NCBI RefSeq assembly: GCF_000966195.1
Contig: NZ_LAHL01000041.1
Location: 39,551-103,550 of the forward strand
Direction of reading: 5' to 3'
Length of the DNA: 64,000 nucleotides
DNA from: Domibacillus robiginosus
GTDB lineage: Bacteria > Bacillota > Bacilli > Bacillales > Domibacillaceae
The notes under the pieces are model-generated. The model saw only the letters and a program-made list of their open reading frames with translations. It ran no database searches and was not told the origin of the DNA. This document shows, piece after piece, positions 1 to 7,403 of the stretch. The position numbers and the translations under genes were made by a program. Positions within the stretch are counted from its first letter, which is position 1. Every line of letters starts with the position of its first letter.

Positions 1-2
1 AA

Positions 3-35
3 GCAAGAGCCCTTTTACTAAGGGCTTTTCGCTTT
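3..35 (+). terminator. intrinsic terminator of an upstream gene
   Basis: A hairpin (AAGAGCCCTT / AAGGGCTTTT) runs into a T-rich tail at the left edge. It most likely ends a plus-strand gene lying outside the window. Confidence 0.6.
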
Positions 36-50
36 TCAACATCCTTTTTA

Positions 51-101
51 TTAAATAGTTTCGGTCAACTGCTGCACCATTACTGCTCCATGGTATGTCA
101 T
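51..101 (-). CDS. possible 16-residue micro-ORF
   Basis: A minus-strand ATG at 101 lies 9 bases after a strong GGGAGG site and opens a 16-codon frame (MTYHGAVMVQQLTETI, stop at 51-53). The ribosome site is the only support. It may be the surviving end of a decayed gene rather than a functional peptide. I do not recognise it. Confidence 0.2.
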   Translation of the reverse strand: MTYHGAVMVQQLTETI

Positions 102-211
102 TTTTATTTTCCTCCCTTCAATTCTTTAAACTACCTTTCACAAAGGCGAACACACTTCTAAAAGGTTATTTATGTTATAATTGTAATTATTTATAAAGGC
201 GGTTAATCATT

Positions 212-454
212 GTGAATAAAAAGTTTCGCATTTCTATATTCATTGGTGGTTTTTTTCTTTTTTATCTTCTTTTTATAATCGTCGGTGGACTTGCAGAATT
301 AATCGATTTGAACTCGCTTCGCTTTGTTATTGATCATAATGACGGAATTGCCGTTTTTACTAGCCCGCTTCCATTTTTAATTATTTATATTGTCATGTAT
401 CAGTTGTTTAAATGGATACACACTGACTCCCCAAAAAAAATAAGTAAAGGATAA
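212..454 (+). CDS. small two-segment membrane protein, unknown function
   Basis: This 80-residue protein starts at GTG 212 behind a GGCGG-like ribosome site. Two hydrophobic segments are visible (about residues 7-28 and 50-66), separated by a polar loop with acidic residues. The C-terminus is basic (KKISKG), so both termini are probably cytoplasmic. I do not recognise the family. It is the first of several small membrane or exported genes in the first 2.4 kb, which looks like accessory DNA. No operon partner is evident. Confidence 0.5.
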   Translation: MNKKFRISIFIGGFFLFYLLFIIVGGLAELIDLNSLRFVIDHNDGIAVFTSPLPFLIIYIVMYQLFKWIHTDSPKKISKG

Positions 455-567
455 CTCTTTTACTGTTAAGAAGGGCACAAGCTCCTCCTTGATTAAGCAG
501 TTTTATCCTGCTTAGTTCGCTGTCTTCCCCTCTAATTATTGGTAAAATTGTATGAGGAGGGATACAA

Positions 568-747
568 ATGAGAATACTTTTTTATTTAATAGTAGGGGCC
601 ATCCCTGGCTTCATATTCGGTGGTCCACTTGGTGTGTTAATTGGGTTGATTGGCGGATTACTCTTATACGTAATTGACCAGTTAAACGCACTTAATGAAA
701 AACTTGATTTGTTGCGAAAGGACATAGAGAAGACTGAAAAACAATAA
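568..747 (+). CDS. small membrane protein with coiled C-terminus, unknown function
   Basis: This 59-residue frame starts at ATG 568, seven bases after GAGGAGG, an excellent ribosome site. Residues 4-36 are glycine-rich and hydrophobic (one or two membrane passes). They are followed by a charged helix (LNALNEKLDLLRKDIEKTEKQ region) that could form a coiled coil. The family is not recognised. The gene end and the following about 140 bp resemble the end of the small gene at 2224-2385 and its flank, so a duplication is likely (see findings). Confidence 0.55.
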   Translation: MRILFYLIVGAIPGFIFGGPLGVLIGLIGGLLLYVIDQLNALNEKLDLLRKDIEKTEKQ

Positions 748-804
748 TTTTCTCGCCTCAACAGTATCGGTCAACTGTTAAGGAAGGATCACGCCTCCTT
801 CGCT

Positions 805-930
805 TTAACTGACCTTCTTTACCCATCTTTCAAAGCCCTGGTTAATATGCTGCTTTTTGATTACGAAACGCTCTCCTACTTGCACAGCTGCCACCTTTTC
901 TATGAAATTTTGTCTCTATTGAATAAGTGT
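805..930 (-). pseudogene. 3'-end fragment duplicating the broken gene at 2438-3363
   Basis: Read on the minus strand, this stretch encodes VGERFVIKKQHINQGFERWV plus a few residues, then a stop. That closely matches the C-terminus of the frameshifted gene at 2438-3363 (VGERFVIKEEHIGHGFEKWV). An in-frame stop lies about 13 codons further upstream and no start codon or remaining gene body is present. It is therefore a gene remnant left by duplication or deletion. The nucleotide similarity continues roughly 40 bp past the stop codon. Confidence 0.6.
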
Positions 931-1044
931 TTATTTCTACTAGAAAGGGTATATATAGCCTTAGATTCTAATTATTTGATCCTTTACACGAATTTTTCTC
1001 AATCCCTTTCAAGGCAAAGAGAAATTTTGGTGGGAGGTGATGAA

Positions 1045-1239
1045 ATGAGAAGAATTCAGGGAATATCAAAGTTGACTTCCTATCTGAAAGCAGTAAACTA
1101 TCCACTTACCGAGAAGGAAATTCATGATCTAATTGAAAATAAGAAGCTTCCACACAAAAAACTAGTAAATAACATCATCATTTTTGATTTAGATCAAATT
1201 GATTGGTGGATAAATCACAATCGAACAAAAGAGTTATGA
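1045..1239 (+). CDS. small excisionase/AlpA-like DNA-binding protein
   Basis: This 64-residue protein starts at ATG 1045 behind GGGAGGTG. The pattern of two short helices, then LIENKKLPHKKLVNNIIIFD, then DQIDWWI resembles the helix-turn-helix and wing of excisionase/AlpA (HTH_17-type) proteins, in which a conserved aspartate-tryptophan segment ends the domain. Such proteins usually help prophage or integrative element excision, or act as small regulators. The longer frame upstream of ATG 1045 has no ribosome site and overlaps decayed DNA, so the short start is preferred. The family call is by pattern only. Confidence 0.5.
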   Translation: MRRIQGISKLTSYLKAVNYPLTEKEIHDLIENKKLPHKKLVNNIIIFDLDQIDWWINHNRTKEL

Positions 1240-1240
1240 T

Positions 1241-1275
1241 GAGCCTCGCTTTTTATAGCGGGGCTCCACTATTTT
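1241..1275 (+). terminator. terminator after the excisionase-like gene
   Basis: The stem GAGCCTCGC / GCGGGGCTC directly follows the stop codon at 1239, with a short T-containing tail. Confidence 0.6.
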
Positions 1276-1304
1276 CTAAGCAGTAGTCTTTATGGATTAA
1301 CTGC

Positions 1305-1440
1305 TGATAAAGGATTACATTTTCACCATTTGTTCATGGCTGAATAAGCTAAAATTGAAAGACCTTTCTCTTACCTTGTAATCAGAAGGCAGTTCGTTTT
1401 CGAGCAATTATCCCTGCCCCGGATAGTTGCTCTTTTTTGA
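1305..1440 (+). repeat. noncoding tandem unit 1, ends in a terminator
   Basis: This is the first of two diverged, similarly organised noncoding units. Shared blocks in order are AAAGGATTA-ATTT-CAC, GCTGAATA, a CTTTCTC/CTTCTCC block, AAGGCAGT, and a final hairpin (GAGCAATTATCC / GGATAGTTGCTC, 1402-1432) followed by T6. No supported ORF lies inside. Confidence 0.5.
1402..1438 (+). terminator. terminator closing tandem unit 1
   Basis: A 12-bp stem (GAGCAATTATCC / GGATAGTTGCTC) is followed by TTTTTT. It has no protein gene directly upstream. Confidence 0.65.
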
Positions 1441-1464
1441 ATTAGTTAGTTTGACGTCACTGTT

Positions 1465-1605
1465 AGCTTAAAGGATTATATTTGCACAGTTTGAGTCGTT
1501 GCTGAATACAATGAAATAGATAGAACTTCTCCTATTCCATGACTTAAAAGGCAGTGGTTATTTAAGAGCAACTATTCCTGACCAGAATAGTTGTTTTTTT
1601 TTTGC
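1465..1605 (+). repeat. noncoding tandem unit 2, ends in a terminator
   Basis: This second copy carries the same ordered blocks as 1305-1440 but has diverged strongly between them. It ends in its own hairpin and T run. The conserved ends and compensated hairpin arms suggest that the transcript or its terminator matters. Confidence 0.5.
1566..1603 (+). terminator. terminator closing tandem unit 2
   Basis: The stem CAACTATTC / GAATAGTTG is followed by about ten Ts. The arms differ from unit 1 but remain paired. Confidence 0.65.
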
Positions 1606-1714
1606 TTAATAGCTTGGATGTACTGTTGAGTAACTTTTCTTATTGTTACTTATATATTAGTGAGATAAAATTAGAAAAAAGTTACAGTAGCGAAAAATGG
1701 AACGAGGAGAAAGT

Positions 1715-2067
1715 TTGAAACAAATATTTGTTAACTCACTATTAGTGTTTTTTTAGTCTCTCTAGCTGGTTGTTCAGTGTTTGAAGCAAAGCAGGATAGT
1801 TCTGAGAAGTCAATTTTAATGGTAGCTTACAATAGCTTAACGAAAGCGGAAGAGTCTTTAATTCCTGTAAGCCCAAAAGATTCACGAGTAGAGAAGGTAG
1901 TTGTCAATGATGAGATTACGTCCTTGATTGATAAAAACTACAACAAAGATAAAGTATATAAAATCACATTTAATCAAACAGCGACTGAAACACAAGAGAA
2001 TCTGATTGTATTCGTAGGTGTCGACAAAAAAACAGTGGTTGGAAAAGGGTTTATGAAAGTTAAGTAA
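1715..2067 (+). pseudogene. small lipoprotein gene, frameshifted in a 7-T run of its signal peptide
   Basis: A TTG start at 1715 follows GAGGAG (1704-1709) and begins a signal peptide (LKQIFVNSLLVFF) that hits TAG at 1754-1756. Adding one T to the seven-T run at 1748-1754 joins it to a second frame reading LVSLAGCSVFEAK, a textbook lipobox. That frame continues for about 100 residues of soluble, lysine-rich protein to a stop at 2067. The intended product would be a lipoprotein of about 117 residues of unknown function. As written the gene is broken. The cause could be a sequencing slip, a real mutation, or slippage-based on/off switching. Confidence 0.6.
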
Positions 2068-2223
2068 TATAATGTTGTTTTTAGTAAAGACCGGGTGATC
2101 AACAGTATCGGTCTACTGCCTAAGCAGGCATAAGTACTGCTTTCCTATACGGACGTAACTGTTGAGCTATTTTAGTAATATTATTTTCGAAAATGGTTAT
2201 CATAATAAACAAACGTCCTAGGA

Positions 2224-2385
2224 GTGGTTCCTATTTGGAATACAATTATATTCCTTGTTTTTTTTGCTGGAGCTGGTATCGCAATAACTTGGCTTTTTTA
2301 TCAAGGCTTCAGCTCTAACAGCAAGCTCAACAGACCTGAACCAGAAGATGAGAGCAATCAATCAAGAGAATCGGAAAAGCAATAA
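2224..2385 (+). CDS. small single-pass membrane protein, start codon uncertain
   Basis: The frame encodes one hydrophobic segment (NTIIFLVFFAGAGIAITWLF) followed by a polar, glutamate-rich tail ending ESEKQ. GTG at 2224 sits inside the only ribosome-site-like string (AGGAG). ATT at 2233, eight bases downstream, is better spaced, so initiation may use ATT. The product would be 50-53 residues. Function is unknown. The end of the gene and its downstream flank resemble those of the gene at 568-747. Confidence 0.4.
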   Translation: MVPIWNTIIFLVFFAGAGIAITWLFYQGFSSNSKLNRPEPEDESNQSRESEKQ

Positions 2386-2437
2386 TGCTTACTATTGCTT
2401 TGGTCAATTGCTGAGGAGGAAGCACCCCTCCCCCGGT

Positions 2438-3363
2438 TTAGCGGGCCTTCTTAACCCATTTTTCAAAACCGTGGCCAATGTGCTCCTCTTTGATAACAAA
2501 ACGTTCTCCGACTTCAAAACGATCATCTCTATACCAATAAAACGGAATCGATACCTCTACATAATCGCCGATTTCTAGTGCTTCTTGTGTTGTTTCTGCA
2601 GCGTCCCAGAAAGGAACAACGCCTTCATGCTTGCAGTATGCTTTATAGCCTTCTCTCAGGCTTTCCGTTAGCTTGCTTTTCACTGACCACTGCTCCTGCT
2701 GTGTATGATGGTACCAAACCGTAAATGGCCACGCAGCTTCAATCGCTGTCACTTCCCCGTAACAGCCCCAGCAAAGCTTTTGCTCGTCCTTGCCCAGTCC
2801 CTTCTCGTCATTAAAATGAGCATTTACGTCATACTCACGCTCTCCACAACGCTCACACATCACATTTTCAGCTAATTGTTCTTTCATATAACTCATAATC
2901 CATTTATGCGACTGCTGACGTTCGAAAAGGGTTTTCCCAGCATCTGCAGCACTTTTGTATTCGACCACATAAAAATCGGATAGGTCTGGCTGGCGGGCTG
3001 CCACATTCAAGTCATACTCTGTAAGCAGCATATTGACTGGTGTTCCATTTGTGATTGAGTTCTGCATGAGCTCTTTTGTAAGCTTGTTACAAACTTGGTG
3101 GAAATCCTGCAGCTGCTCCATCTCACCGTTCATCGTGGCGGCATAGCTGACAAACCGACTGACCGCCGCAAAGTAGAACCAAAATTCTGTTGTTCTTTGA
3201 TCGTGCGGAGCATTAATTTGGACGCTTGGCGGGATGATTCCGGACACTTTTCTGCAACTTGCCCCCAGTACGGGCGATCTTCCCAGCACCAACCGCCTGA
3301 AAAGGTCACATGCTCTTTATTGAACAGGGATGGTGAGACCTCCACTTTTAACGCTGTATTCAT
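2438..3363 (-). pseudogene. frameshifted phage-type gene with a zinc ribbon
   Basis: Two overlapping frames make one protein. The N-terminal part (MNTALKVEVSPSLFNKEH..., start 3363, good GGAGG site) runs to about 3215. The other frame then continues from INAPHDQRTTEFWFYF to the stop at 2438. One base gained or lost near 3211-3220 explains the break. The restored product would be about 308 residues. A Cys-x2-Cys ... Cys-x2-Cys pair (CERC, CWGC) in the middle suggests a zinc ribbon. I do not recognise the family. Position directly after a RecU-like gene and overlap with it suggest a phage or integrative-element origin. A decayed copy of its 3' end lies at 805-930. Confidence 0.55.
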
Positions 3364-3982
3364 CGTTTTTTCCTCCTGTCTGGCAGTGGGCCAGGTAGTC
3401 TAATGCAACGCCGCGTGTCGGCATGATCCGTGGGCAATGTTTATCGATGTCTTCCAGAGGAATGTGCTTTGGTCCACCGTTTTTCGATGCAAACCAGTAT
3501 TTGTTGAAAAAGTCGATCGGCACAAAATACGTTTTGTACAGGGAAGCGAATTCCACAATCAGAAAGGCGATCCCGTTATGTTCCTGGCCAAAATTTTTCA
3601 AGAAGCTGACCTGGTGCGCATGCACATTACTGAGCGGAAAATACTTCTCTTCCAGCGTGCTTTTTGCATCAAAGGCAAGGGCTCGTCCATTCGCGCAGCC
3701 GTAATAATCAACGGTGCTTTTTTTGATGTATTTTATTGTTTTGTCTCTGCCTTCCTTTGTTGGTGTAGGCACTTCCTGGACGGATGCTAAACCAGCAAGA
3801 TCGTATATTTCGTTTGTTTTATTGATAATGTTCTGCAGCTGCATGCCCCGGTTGGCATGGCTGACCTTTGGGCGTGTCGTTCTCGGCTTATATGATCGTT
3901 TTGCCACTGATTCGTCCTTCCCCCGCGTCCTGGCTTCCCAGTACGTCGAATATGTTAATTTGGATTTTTTCAAATTCGGCAT
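3317..3982 (-). CDS. RecU-like Holliday junction resolvase (phage type)
   Basis: The 221-residue product resembles RecU, the Firmicute Holliday junction resolvase that cuts four-way junctions symmetrically during recombination. Visible hallmarks are NRGMQLQNIINKTNEIY near residue 45, the acidic core segment VDYYGCANGRALAFDAKST (catalytic D and D-x-K region), FPLSNVHAHQ, and GIAFLIVEF. Length fits RecU (about 200 residues). The N-terminal 44 residues are basic and variable, as in the family, so the exact start is uncertain. Its 3' end overlaps the next gene by 47 bases. Chromosomal recU normally sits beside ponA, so this is probably an element-borne copy. Confidence 0.7.
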   Translation of the reverse strand: MPNLKKSKLTYSTYWEARTRGKDESVAKRSYKPRTTRPKVSHANRGMQLQNIINKTNEIYDLAGLASVQEVPTPTKEGRDKTIKYIKKSTVDYYGCANGRALAFDAKSTLEEKYFPLSNVHAHQVSFLKNFGQEHNGIAFLIVEFASLYKTYFVPIDFFNKYWFASKNGGPKHIPLEDIDKHCPRIMPTRGVALDYLAHCQTGGKNDEYSVKSGGLTIPVQ

Positions 3983-3984
3983 CT

Positions 3985-4199
3985 TCGGCAGCCTGCTTCT
4001 TTTTGCTGAGCTTTTCGAGCATCGGCTTGTAGGTACGATAGTGATCCTTCTGACAGCTTTTCTGGCCGGTGCTGTCCCACTACCATCTTTACGTATTGCT
4101 TAACGTTTTTCGATTTTGCCGGATCATGGATCACACCGGTCCTTTCCTGCACGTGGAAGCCCCTTAGCATGGTTTCCCGTATACAAGAAATTCAATCAC
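3985..4199 (-). pseudogene. decayed RusA-like crossover junction endonuclease gene
   Basis: Pieces of a RusA-like protein occur in order but in different frames: VIEFLVYGKP from 4199, then AKGLPRAGKD, then RTGVIHDPAKSKNVKQYVK, then YKPMLEKLSKKKQAAEDAE. RusA-family resolvases commonly begin with this V-Y-G-x-P...K-G-x-P-R pattern followed by a T/D-P-x-K-S/T-K segment. At least two or three frameshifts are needed, and the catalytic aspartate-rich C-terminal half is missing, so it is a pseudogene. A second resolvase-type gene (RecU-like) follows directly. Confidence 0.5.
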
Positions 4200-4323
4200 C
4201 CAGCAAATCCTTCTTTTCCGCCCCACCATGCATTTCATTTTAATACCTAACTTTTTTTGTATAAAATACCGTAAGCCTTTACGTATAACACATTTGAACC
4301 AAGATAAACTACTCAAAAAAGGA

Positions 4324-4482
4324 GTGGTTATTCTGGAAGAAATAACAGTAATTCTTTCTGCTGAACTGGGTCGTTTAATAGACGATTATTATAAGTGCCC
4401 TCATGCTCATCTTAGAGAACAAATTCAAAGTGACATCCAACTTTTGAATGAAGCACTTATGCAATGTGAAGAACCGATGTAG
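4324..4482 (+). CDS. small hypothetical protein, start codon uncertain
   Basis: A frame of about 50 residues (LEEITVILSAELGRLIDDYY..., ending CEEPM) follows AAAAAAGGAG. Candidate starts are GTG 4324 (too close to the ribosome site), ATT 4330 and CTG 4333; no ATG is suitably placed. The product is helical, acidic and soluble. The size is in the range of Spo0E-like phosphatases, but their signature (SQELD) is absent, so I assign no function. A terminator hairpin overlaps the stop. Confidence 0.4.
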   Translation: MVILEEITVILSAELGRLIDDYYKCPHAHLREQIQSDIQLLNEALMQCEEPM

Positions 4483-4502
4483 AAATATATCGGTTTTTAC
4501 TT
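4470..4502 (+). terminator. terminator overlapping the end of the small gene
   Basis: The stem AACCGAT (4472-4478) / ATCGGTT (4489-4495) is followed by TTTACTTTTTTT. Confidence 0.55.
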
Positions 4503-4538
4503 TTTTTGAATTTTACACAATGTTAACTACGTTTAAAA

Positions 4539-4775
4539 TCAGCCATACCATTTATCAATGTCATATTCCCCTGCTGTAAATTGCCACTGTTCTCCGTTAA
4601 GAAATCGAACAGCAACAGCAGTTTGCTGCAAATTAGCTTTGACCTCAACAATACTTCCAAGCCCATACTGGTCACGCTCGTTACCTTTTAGCGAACTCAA
4701 ATGTTTGTTATGAGCCAAAATGAATATTTTGCGTTCGACTTCACTTAAATTTTCATAGCCTTCAACTGGTTTCAT
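4539..4775 (-). CDS. hypothetical soluble protein, 78 residues
   Basis: The frame starts at ATG 4775 behind AGAAAGGA...AGAGG. A longer upstream frame to 4850 has no ribosome site. The product (MKPVEGYENLSEVERKIFIL...) has an N-terminal helical part and a beta-rich C-terminal half (SIVEVKANLQQTAVAVRFLN, EQWQFTAGEYDIDKWYG) with no signal peptide. I do not recognise it. Its context is the accessory segment with phage-like remnants. Confidence 0.45.
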   Translation of the reverse strand: MKPVEGYENLSEVERKIFILAHNKHLSSLKGNERDQYGLGSIVEVKANLQQTAVAVRFLNGEQWQFTAGEYDIDKWYG

Positions 4776-4854
4776 ACCTCTTTTTTCCTTTCTAAGATTA
4801 TTCGCCTTCCGTTTTGTTCCTCCAGATCCTCTGCACCATTGCCACTGCACTTAT

Positions 4855-4980
4855 TCACACCTGTTTATCCTTTAGATTATCCACATATCGGCTGAACATT
4901 CGATGCCCTTTCAAGCTTTGTGCTGTCACAACGCCTGCGAACTGAACAAGTATTTCTTCTGGATCCTCTAAAGGTTATGT
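4855..4980 (-). pseudogene. gene fragment without a start
   Basis: A minus-strand open stretch reads PLEDPEEILVQFAGVVTAQS then LKGHRMFSRYVDNLKDKQV and a stop at 4855-4857. It looks protein-like, but stops precede it within a few codons and no start or ribosome site is present. It may be the C-terminal end of a lost gene. Family unknown. Confidence 0.3.
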
Positions 4981-4990
4981 TTATACAGCA

Positions 4991-5032
4991 AAAAGCCGTA
5001 CCAGTATGACAACTGATACGGCTTCTTTTGAT
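4991..5032. terminator. bidirectional terminator
   Basis: The long stem AAGCCGTACCAGT / AACTGATACGGCTT has A-rich and T-rich flanks on either side. Confidence 0.6.
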
Positions 5033-5152
5033 TAAAAGGTATTGTTTTTCTTTTATTTATTGGAATTTCCAAACACACAACTTTCTGGTTCAACTGATAT
5101 TCCCAACCGTACCTATTTACTATTTTCTTAACGATAAATATGCCCTGGCTCC

Positions 5153-5347
5153 TCACCTTTCCCTGTTGTACTTTTTAGTTAAGAAACCACTTTTAAAAAT
5201 ATGTTCTTTTTTATGATTTTGAGCCGACAGCTTTTTGGCTTGCAAAAGTGCGGATAACCTTGGATTACTCATGCTTAATGGTATGGATTCAATCAAATAA
5301 ACTTCCTTGGAAAGAGTGGTTAAGTACTCGAGTGCTTTATCATACAT
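5153..5347 (-). CDS. doubtful small ORF, 64 residues
   Basis: The frame encodes MYDKALEYLTTLSKEVYLIE... with a basic C-terminus. The ribosome site (TGGAAA) is weak, but a TATAAT-like box lies about 60 bases upstream. No family is recognised, and the surrounding 5.0-5.5 kb shows no other supported gene. Confidence 0.25.
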   Translation of the reverse strand: MYDKALEYLTTLSKEVYLIESIPLSMSNPRLSALLQAKKLSAQNHKKEHIFKSGFLTKKYNRER

Positions 5348-5544
5348 TTCCAGCTGAAGCAGTATATACAGAGATCAGCGCCATTGTATCATTATACTTA
5401 ATGAAAACTTACCTGGAGAAAAGCAATGGGGGAAATGGGTGTATAAAGTTTGCCCTTTTCAAGGCATTCGGACAAGTTAACTGAACTGCCCTTCACTTTT
5501 ATGAGGAAGGTTTATTTTAAAGTTTAATGGGATTGTAAAAGCAA

Positions 5545-5595
5545 AAAAGACCTTATGGTACTTTCGATAAAAGTATCTGTGCAAGGTCTTTTTTG
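5545..5595. terminator. bidirectional terminator
   Basis: The stem AAAAAGACCTT (5545-5555) / AAGGTCTTTTT (5583-5593) lies just past the end of the minus-strand gene at 5619. Confidence 0.65.
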
Positions 5596-5618
5596 ATGGC
5601 CGCAGGCATATCCTTGGC

Positions 5619-6095
5619 TCAATGATCGTTTTCCTGCTCAAGCCGGCCGTCTTGCTGCCCCGCTAATTCCATTTCATGATAAAGCGAGAGTTCAGAAAGA
5701 TCAGTGTGTTTGTCAGGGTCGACTTTGTTGGTCAGGTAACTTTCATAACGTGCGTCCATCATACCGATGAATCCTTCCGGTTTGTCTAAAACAGTCTGCC
5801 CAGTTAATTCATAAGCAGGCAGCGCAGTTTGAACAAAACGTAATTTTTCGTGATGGGTAAAGTTGTCCCAATCCGTCACGGAAAACGAGTGAAGAGTTTC
5901 TTTGCTGATGGCCTGTTCACCCCCAAAACCGGGCTCCTCCCCACCTGTATTTTGGGAAGCAACAAGGGATTCTATATTCCCAAACAAACTGGAATCAGCC
6001 CCTTTTTCCCATATAGCGGATAAGCTTAACCCTGCACCAACACCTAGTAATACCATAAAAACCGGCGCAAGCAGTAACATAAGTACGTATTTCAT
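5619..6095 (-). CDS. exported or membrane-anchored hypothetical protein
   Basis: The start is ATG 6095 behind GGAGGTG. Residues 1-27 (MKYVLMLLLAPVFMVLLGVGAG) form a signal peptide or single anchor. The remaining 130 residues are polar and acidic with a D/E/H-rich C-terminus (ends EQENDH). No cysteine follows the hydrophobic part, so it is not a lipoprotein. The 158-residue product has no recognised domain. It is a monocistronic gene with a terminator downstream. The outer-surface location is inferred from the N-terminus alone. Confidence 0.55.
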   Translation of the reverse strand: MKYVLMLLLAPVFMVLLGVGAGLSLSAIWEKGADSSLFGNIESLVASQNTGGEEPGFGGEQAISKETLHSFSVTDWDNFTHHEKLRFVQTALPAYELTGQTVLDKPEGFIGMMDARYESYLTNKVDPDKHTDLSELSLYHEMELAGQQDGRLEQENDH

Positions 6096-6557
6096 GATAG
6101 GCACCTCCTTTTTTACGTAGTGTGCCAGGTGTCCCAATGTAAATAGTTATCGAGGATTTTTGCTTTGTTGCTTTCTCGTAAAACAAAGGCGTCGTTCCCC
6201 GTAACTCCTATCTTTTCTACAAAAACGGAAATTTATACAAAAAACGTGAAATATATTCACTTTTTCGACAGTCTCGTTAACAGAGAGCCCTTAAGAGAGC
6301 CCTGGATAAAAAACATGCTGTGCGAAAAATATGATCCGTAACATTAAAATCTCAACCCCCTTGGATGGGGTTTTATATTACACTTAAAAAGAACGTATAT
6401 TTCGAGTAAAGTGAGTCTTAAGTGAACCTCTCCAACGAATTGCAAGGTAATTTGAAGAAGTTTTCTGGCCTCTAATGCAATACATACTCGTAAACAAAAA
6501 AGCTTTATGGCAGCTCCTGCTGCCATAAAGCTTTTACAAAAACGGAGATCTTTTGTT
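6096..6557. other. intergenic region with one strong terminator
   Basis: No supported gene is present. The only clear structure is a long hairpin at 6498-6535 (AAAAGCTTTATGGCAG / CTGCTGCCATAAAGCTTTT), usable on both strands and closing the minus-strand HAD gene. A weaker AACCCC/GGGGTT hairpin lies near 6355-6370. Confidence 0.55.
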
Positions 6558-7214
6558 TTATAGACGCAGGAAACGAATGAGTTCATCAAGAGGCATTTCT
6601 TCCATCGAAGTGAGGCGATGGTCCACTTCACAAAAAGACAAGCCGCTTGTTACCTGGTTTGGTACAATGACACAGCGCATACCTGCTCTTTTAGCAGCCA
6701 GTGCACCATTAGCAGAATCTTCAAATACAAGACACTCTTCCGGCTTTAGCCCAAGACATTCTGCTGTTTGTACATACAGAGCCGGATCTGGTTTTACTTT
6801 TTCCACATCGTCCGCTGTTCGAATACATTCAAAATGTTCAAGAAGGCCCAAGTTTCCTAAGTGGGTAGAGATCCATTTAAAATCAGAGCTCGAAGCAAGG
6901 CCGATCTTTAAGCCAAGCGCTTTAGCAGAAGCCAAATAAGCTTCCACTCCTGGCCGTGCTTTCTCAGAAGCAATTCTCTGATCAAACCGTTCTATTCTAA
7001 GTTTTCTTAGTGCTTCATGATCAAGCTGTTTGTTAACCTGCTCTTCCATGAAAACGAAAGGATCAAAATCAGATTTTGTTCCTACTAATTCAGCCCATTT
7101 ACCAAGCGGCAGGTCACATTGATGCTCTTGAAAAATTTCCTGAAGCACCTCATATTCATGAAGCTCTGTATCCAAAATCAGCCCGTCAAAATCAAAAATA
7201 ACGCCTTTAATCAT
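6558..7214 (-). CDS. yhcW: HAD-superfamily phosphatase, YhcW-like
   Basis: The product belongs to the haloacid dehalogenase family, beta-phosphoglucomutase-like subgroup. Motif I FDFDGLILDTE (nucleophile and acid/base aspartates) is at the N-terminus, motif II ASSSD in the middle, motif III lysine in VKPDPALY, and motif IV VFEDSANG near the end. It closely resembles B. subtilis YhcW throughout (THEYEVLQEIFEEH-like cap entry, EKARPGVEAYL). The substrate is unknown, probably a phosphorylated sugar. Start 7214 (MIKGVIFDFDG) is preferred to ATG 7223 because the latter overlaps the ribosome site. About 218 residues. Its position just downstream of a sugar importer fits sugar phosphate metabolism. 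Confidence 0.8.
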   Translation of the reverse strand: MIKGVIFDFDGLILDTELHEYEVLQEIFQEHQCDLPLGKWAELVGTKSDFDPFVFMEEQVNKQLDHEALRKLRIERFDQRIASEKARPGVEAYLASAKALGLKIGLASSSDFKWISTHLGNLGLLEHFECIRTADDVEKVKPDPALYVQTAECLGLKPEECLVFEDSANGALAAKRAGMRCVIVPNQVTSGLSFCEVDHRLTSMEEMPLDELIRFLRL

Positions 7215-7403
7215 TTTCTTCATCCTTTCTTTGAATCTCTTTAGTCGGTAATTAAAGTAAAAGCCATATAACCGTTCACATACTGCAGTTCTTCTGTCTT
7301 CTGCGTATTTGTATATACTTTCTGCTTTACCTTTAGCAATTATAATCTAAACAGCTGATTAAATGCTTACCTTAACTATTCCTCCCTCATTTTCCTCAAC
7401 TAA

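Noticed and set aside
847..1044. N-terminal extension of the excisionase-like ORF (130 residues in total)
   Set aside because: It overlaps the decayed 3' gene fragment on the other strand, has no ribosome site, and the strong GGGAGGTG site points to ATG 1045.
3423..4103. Plus-strand ORFs opposite the RecU-like gene
   Set aside because: They are antisense to clear resolvase coding sequence, lack ribosome sites and have no recognisable protein features.
6344..6631. 95-residue minus-strand ORF downstream of yhcW
   Set aside because: It runs through the strong terminator hairpin and overlaps the yhcW 3' end in another frame.
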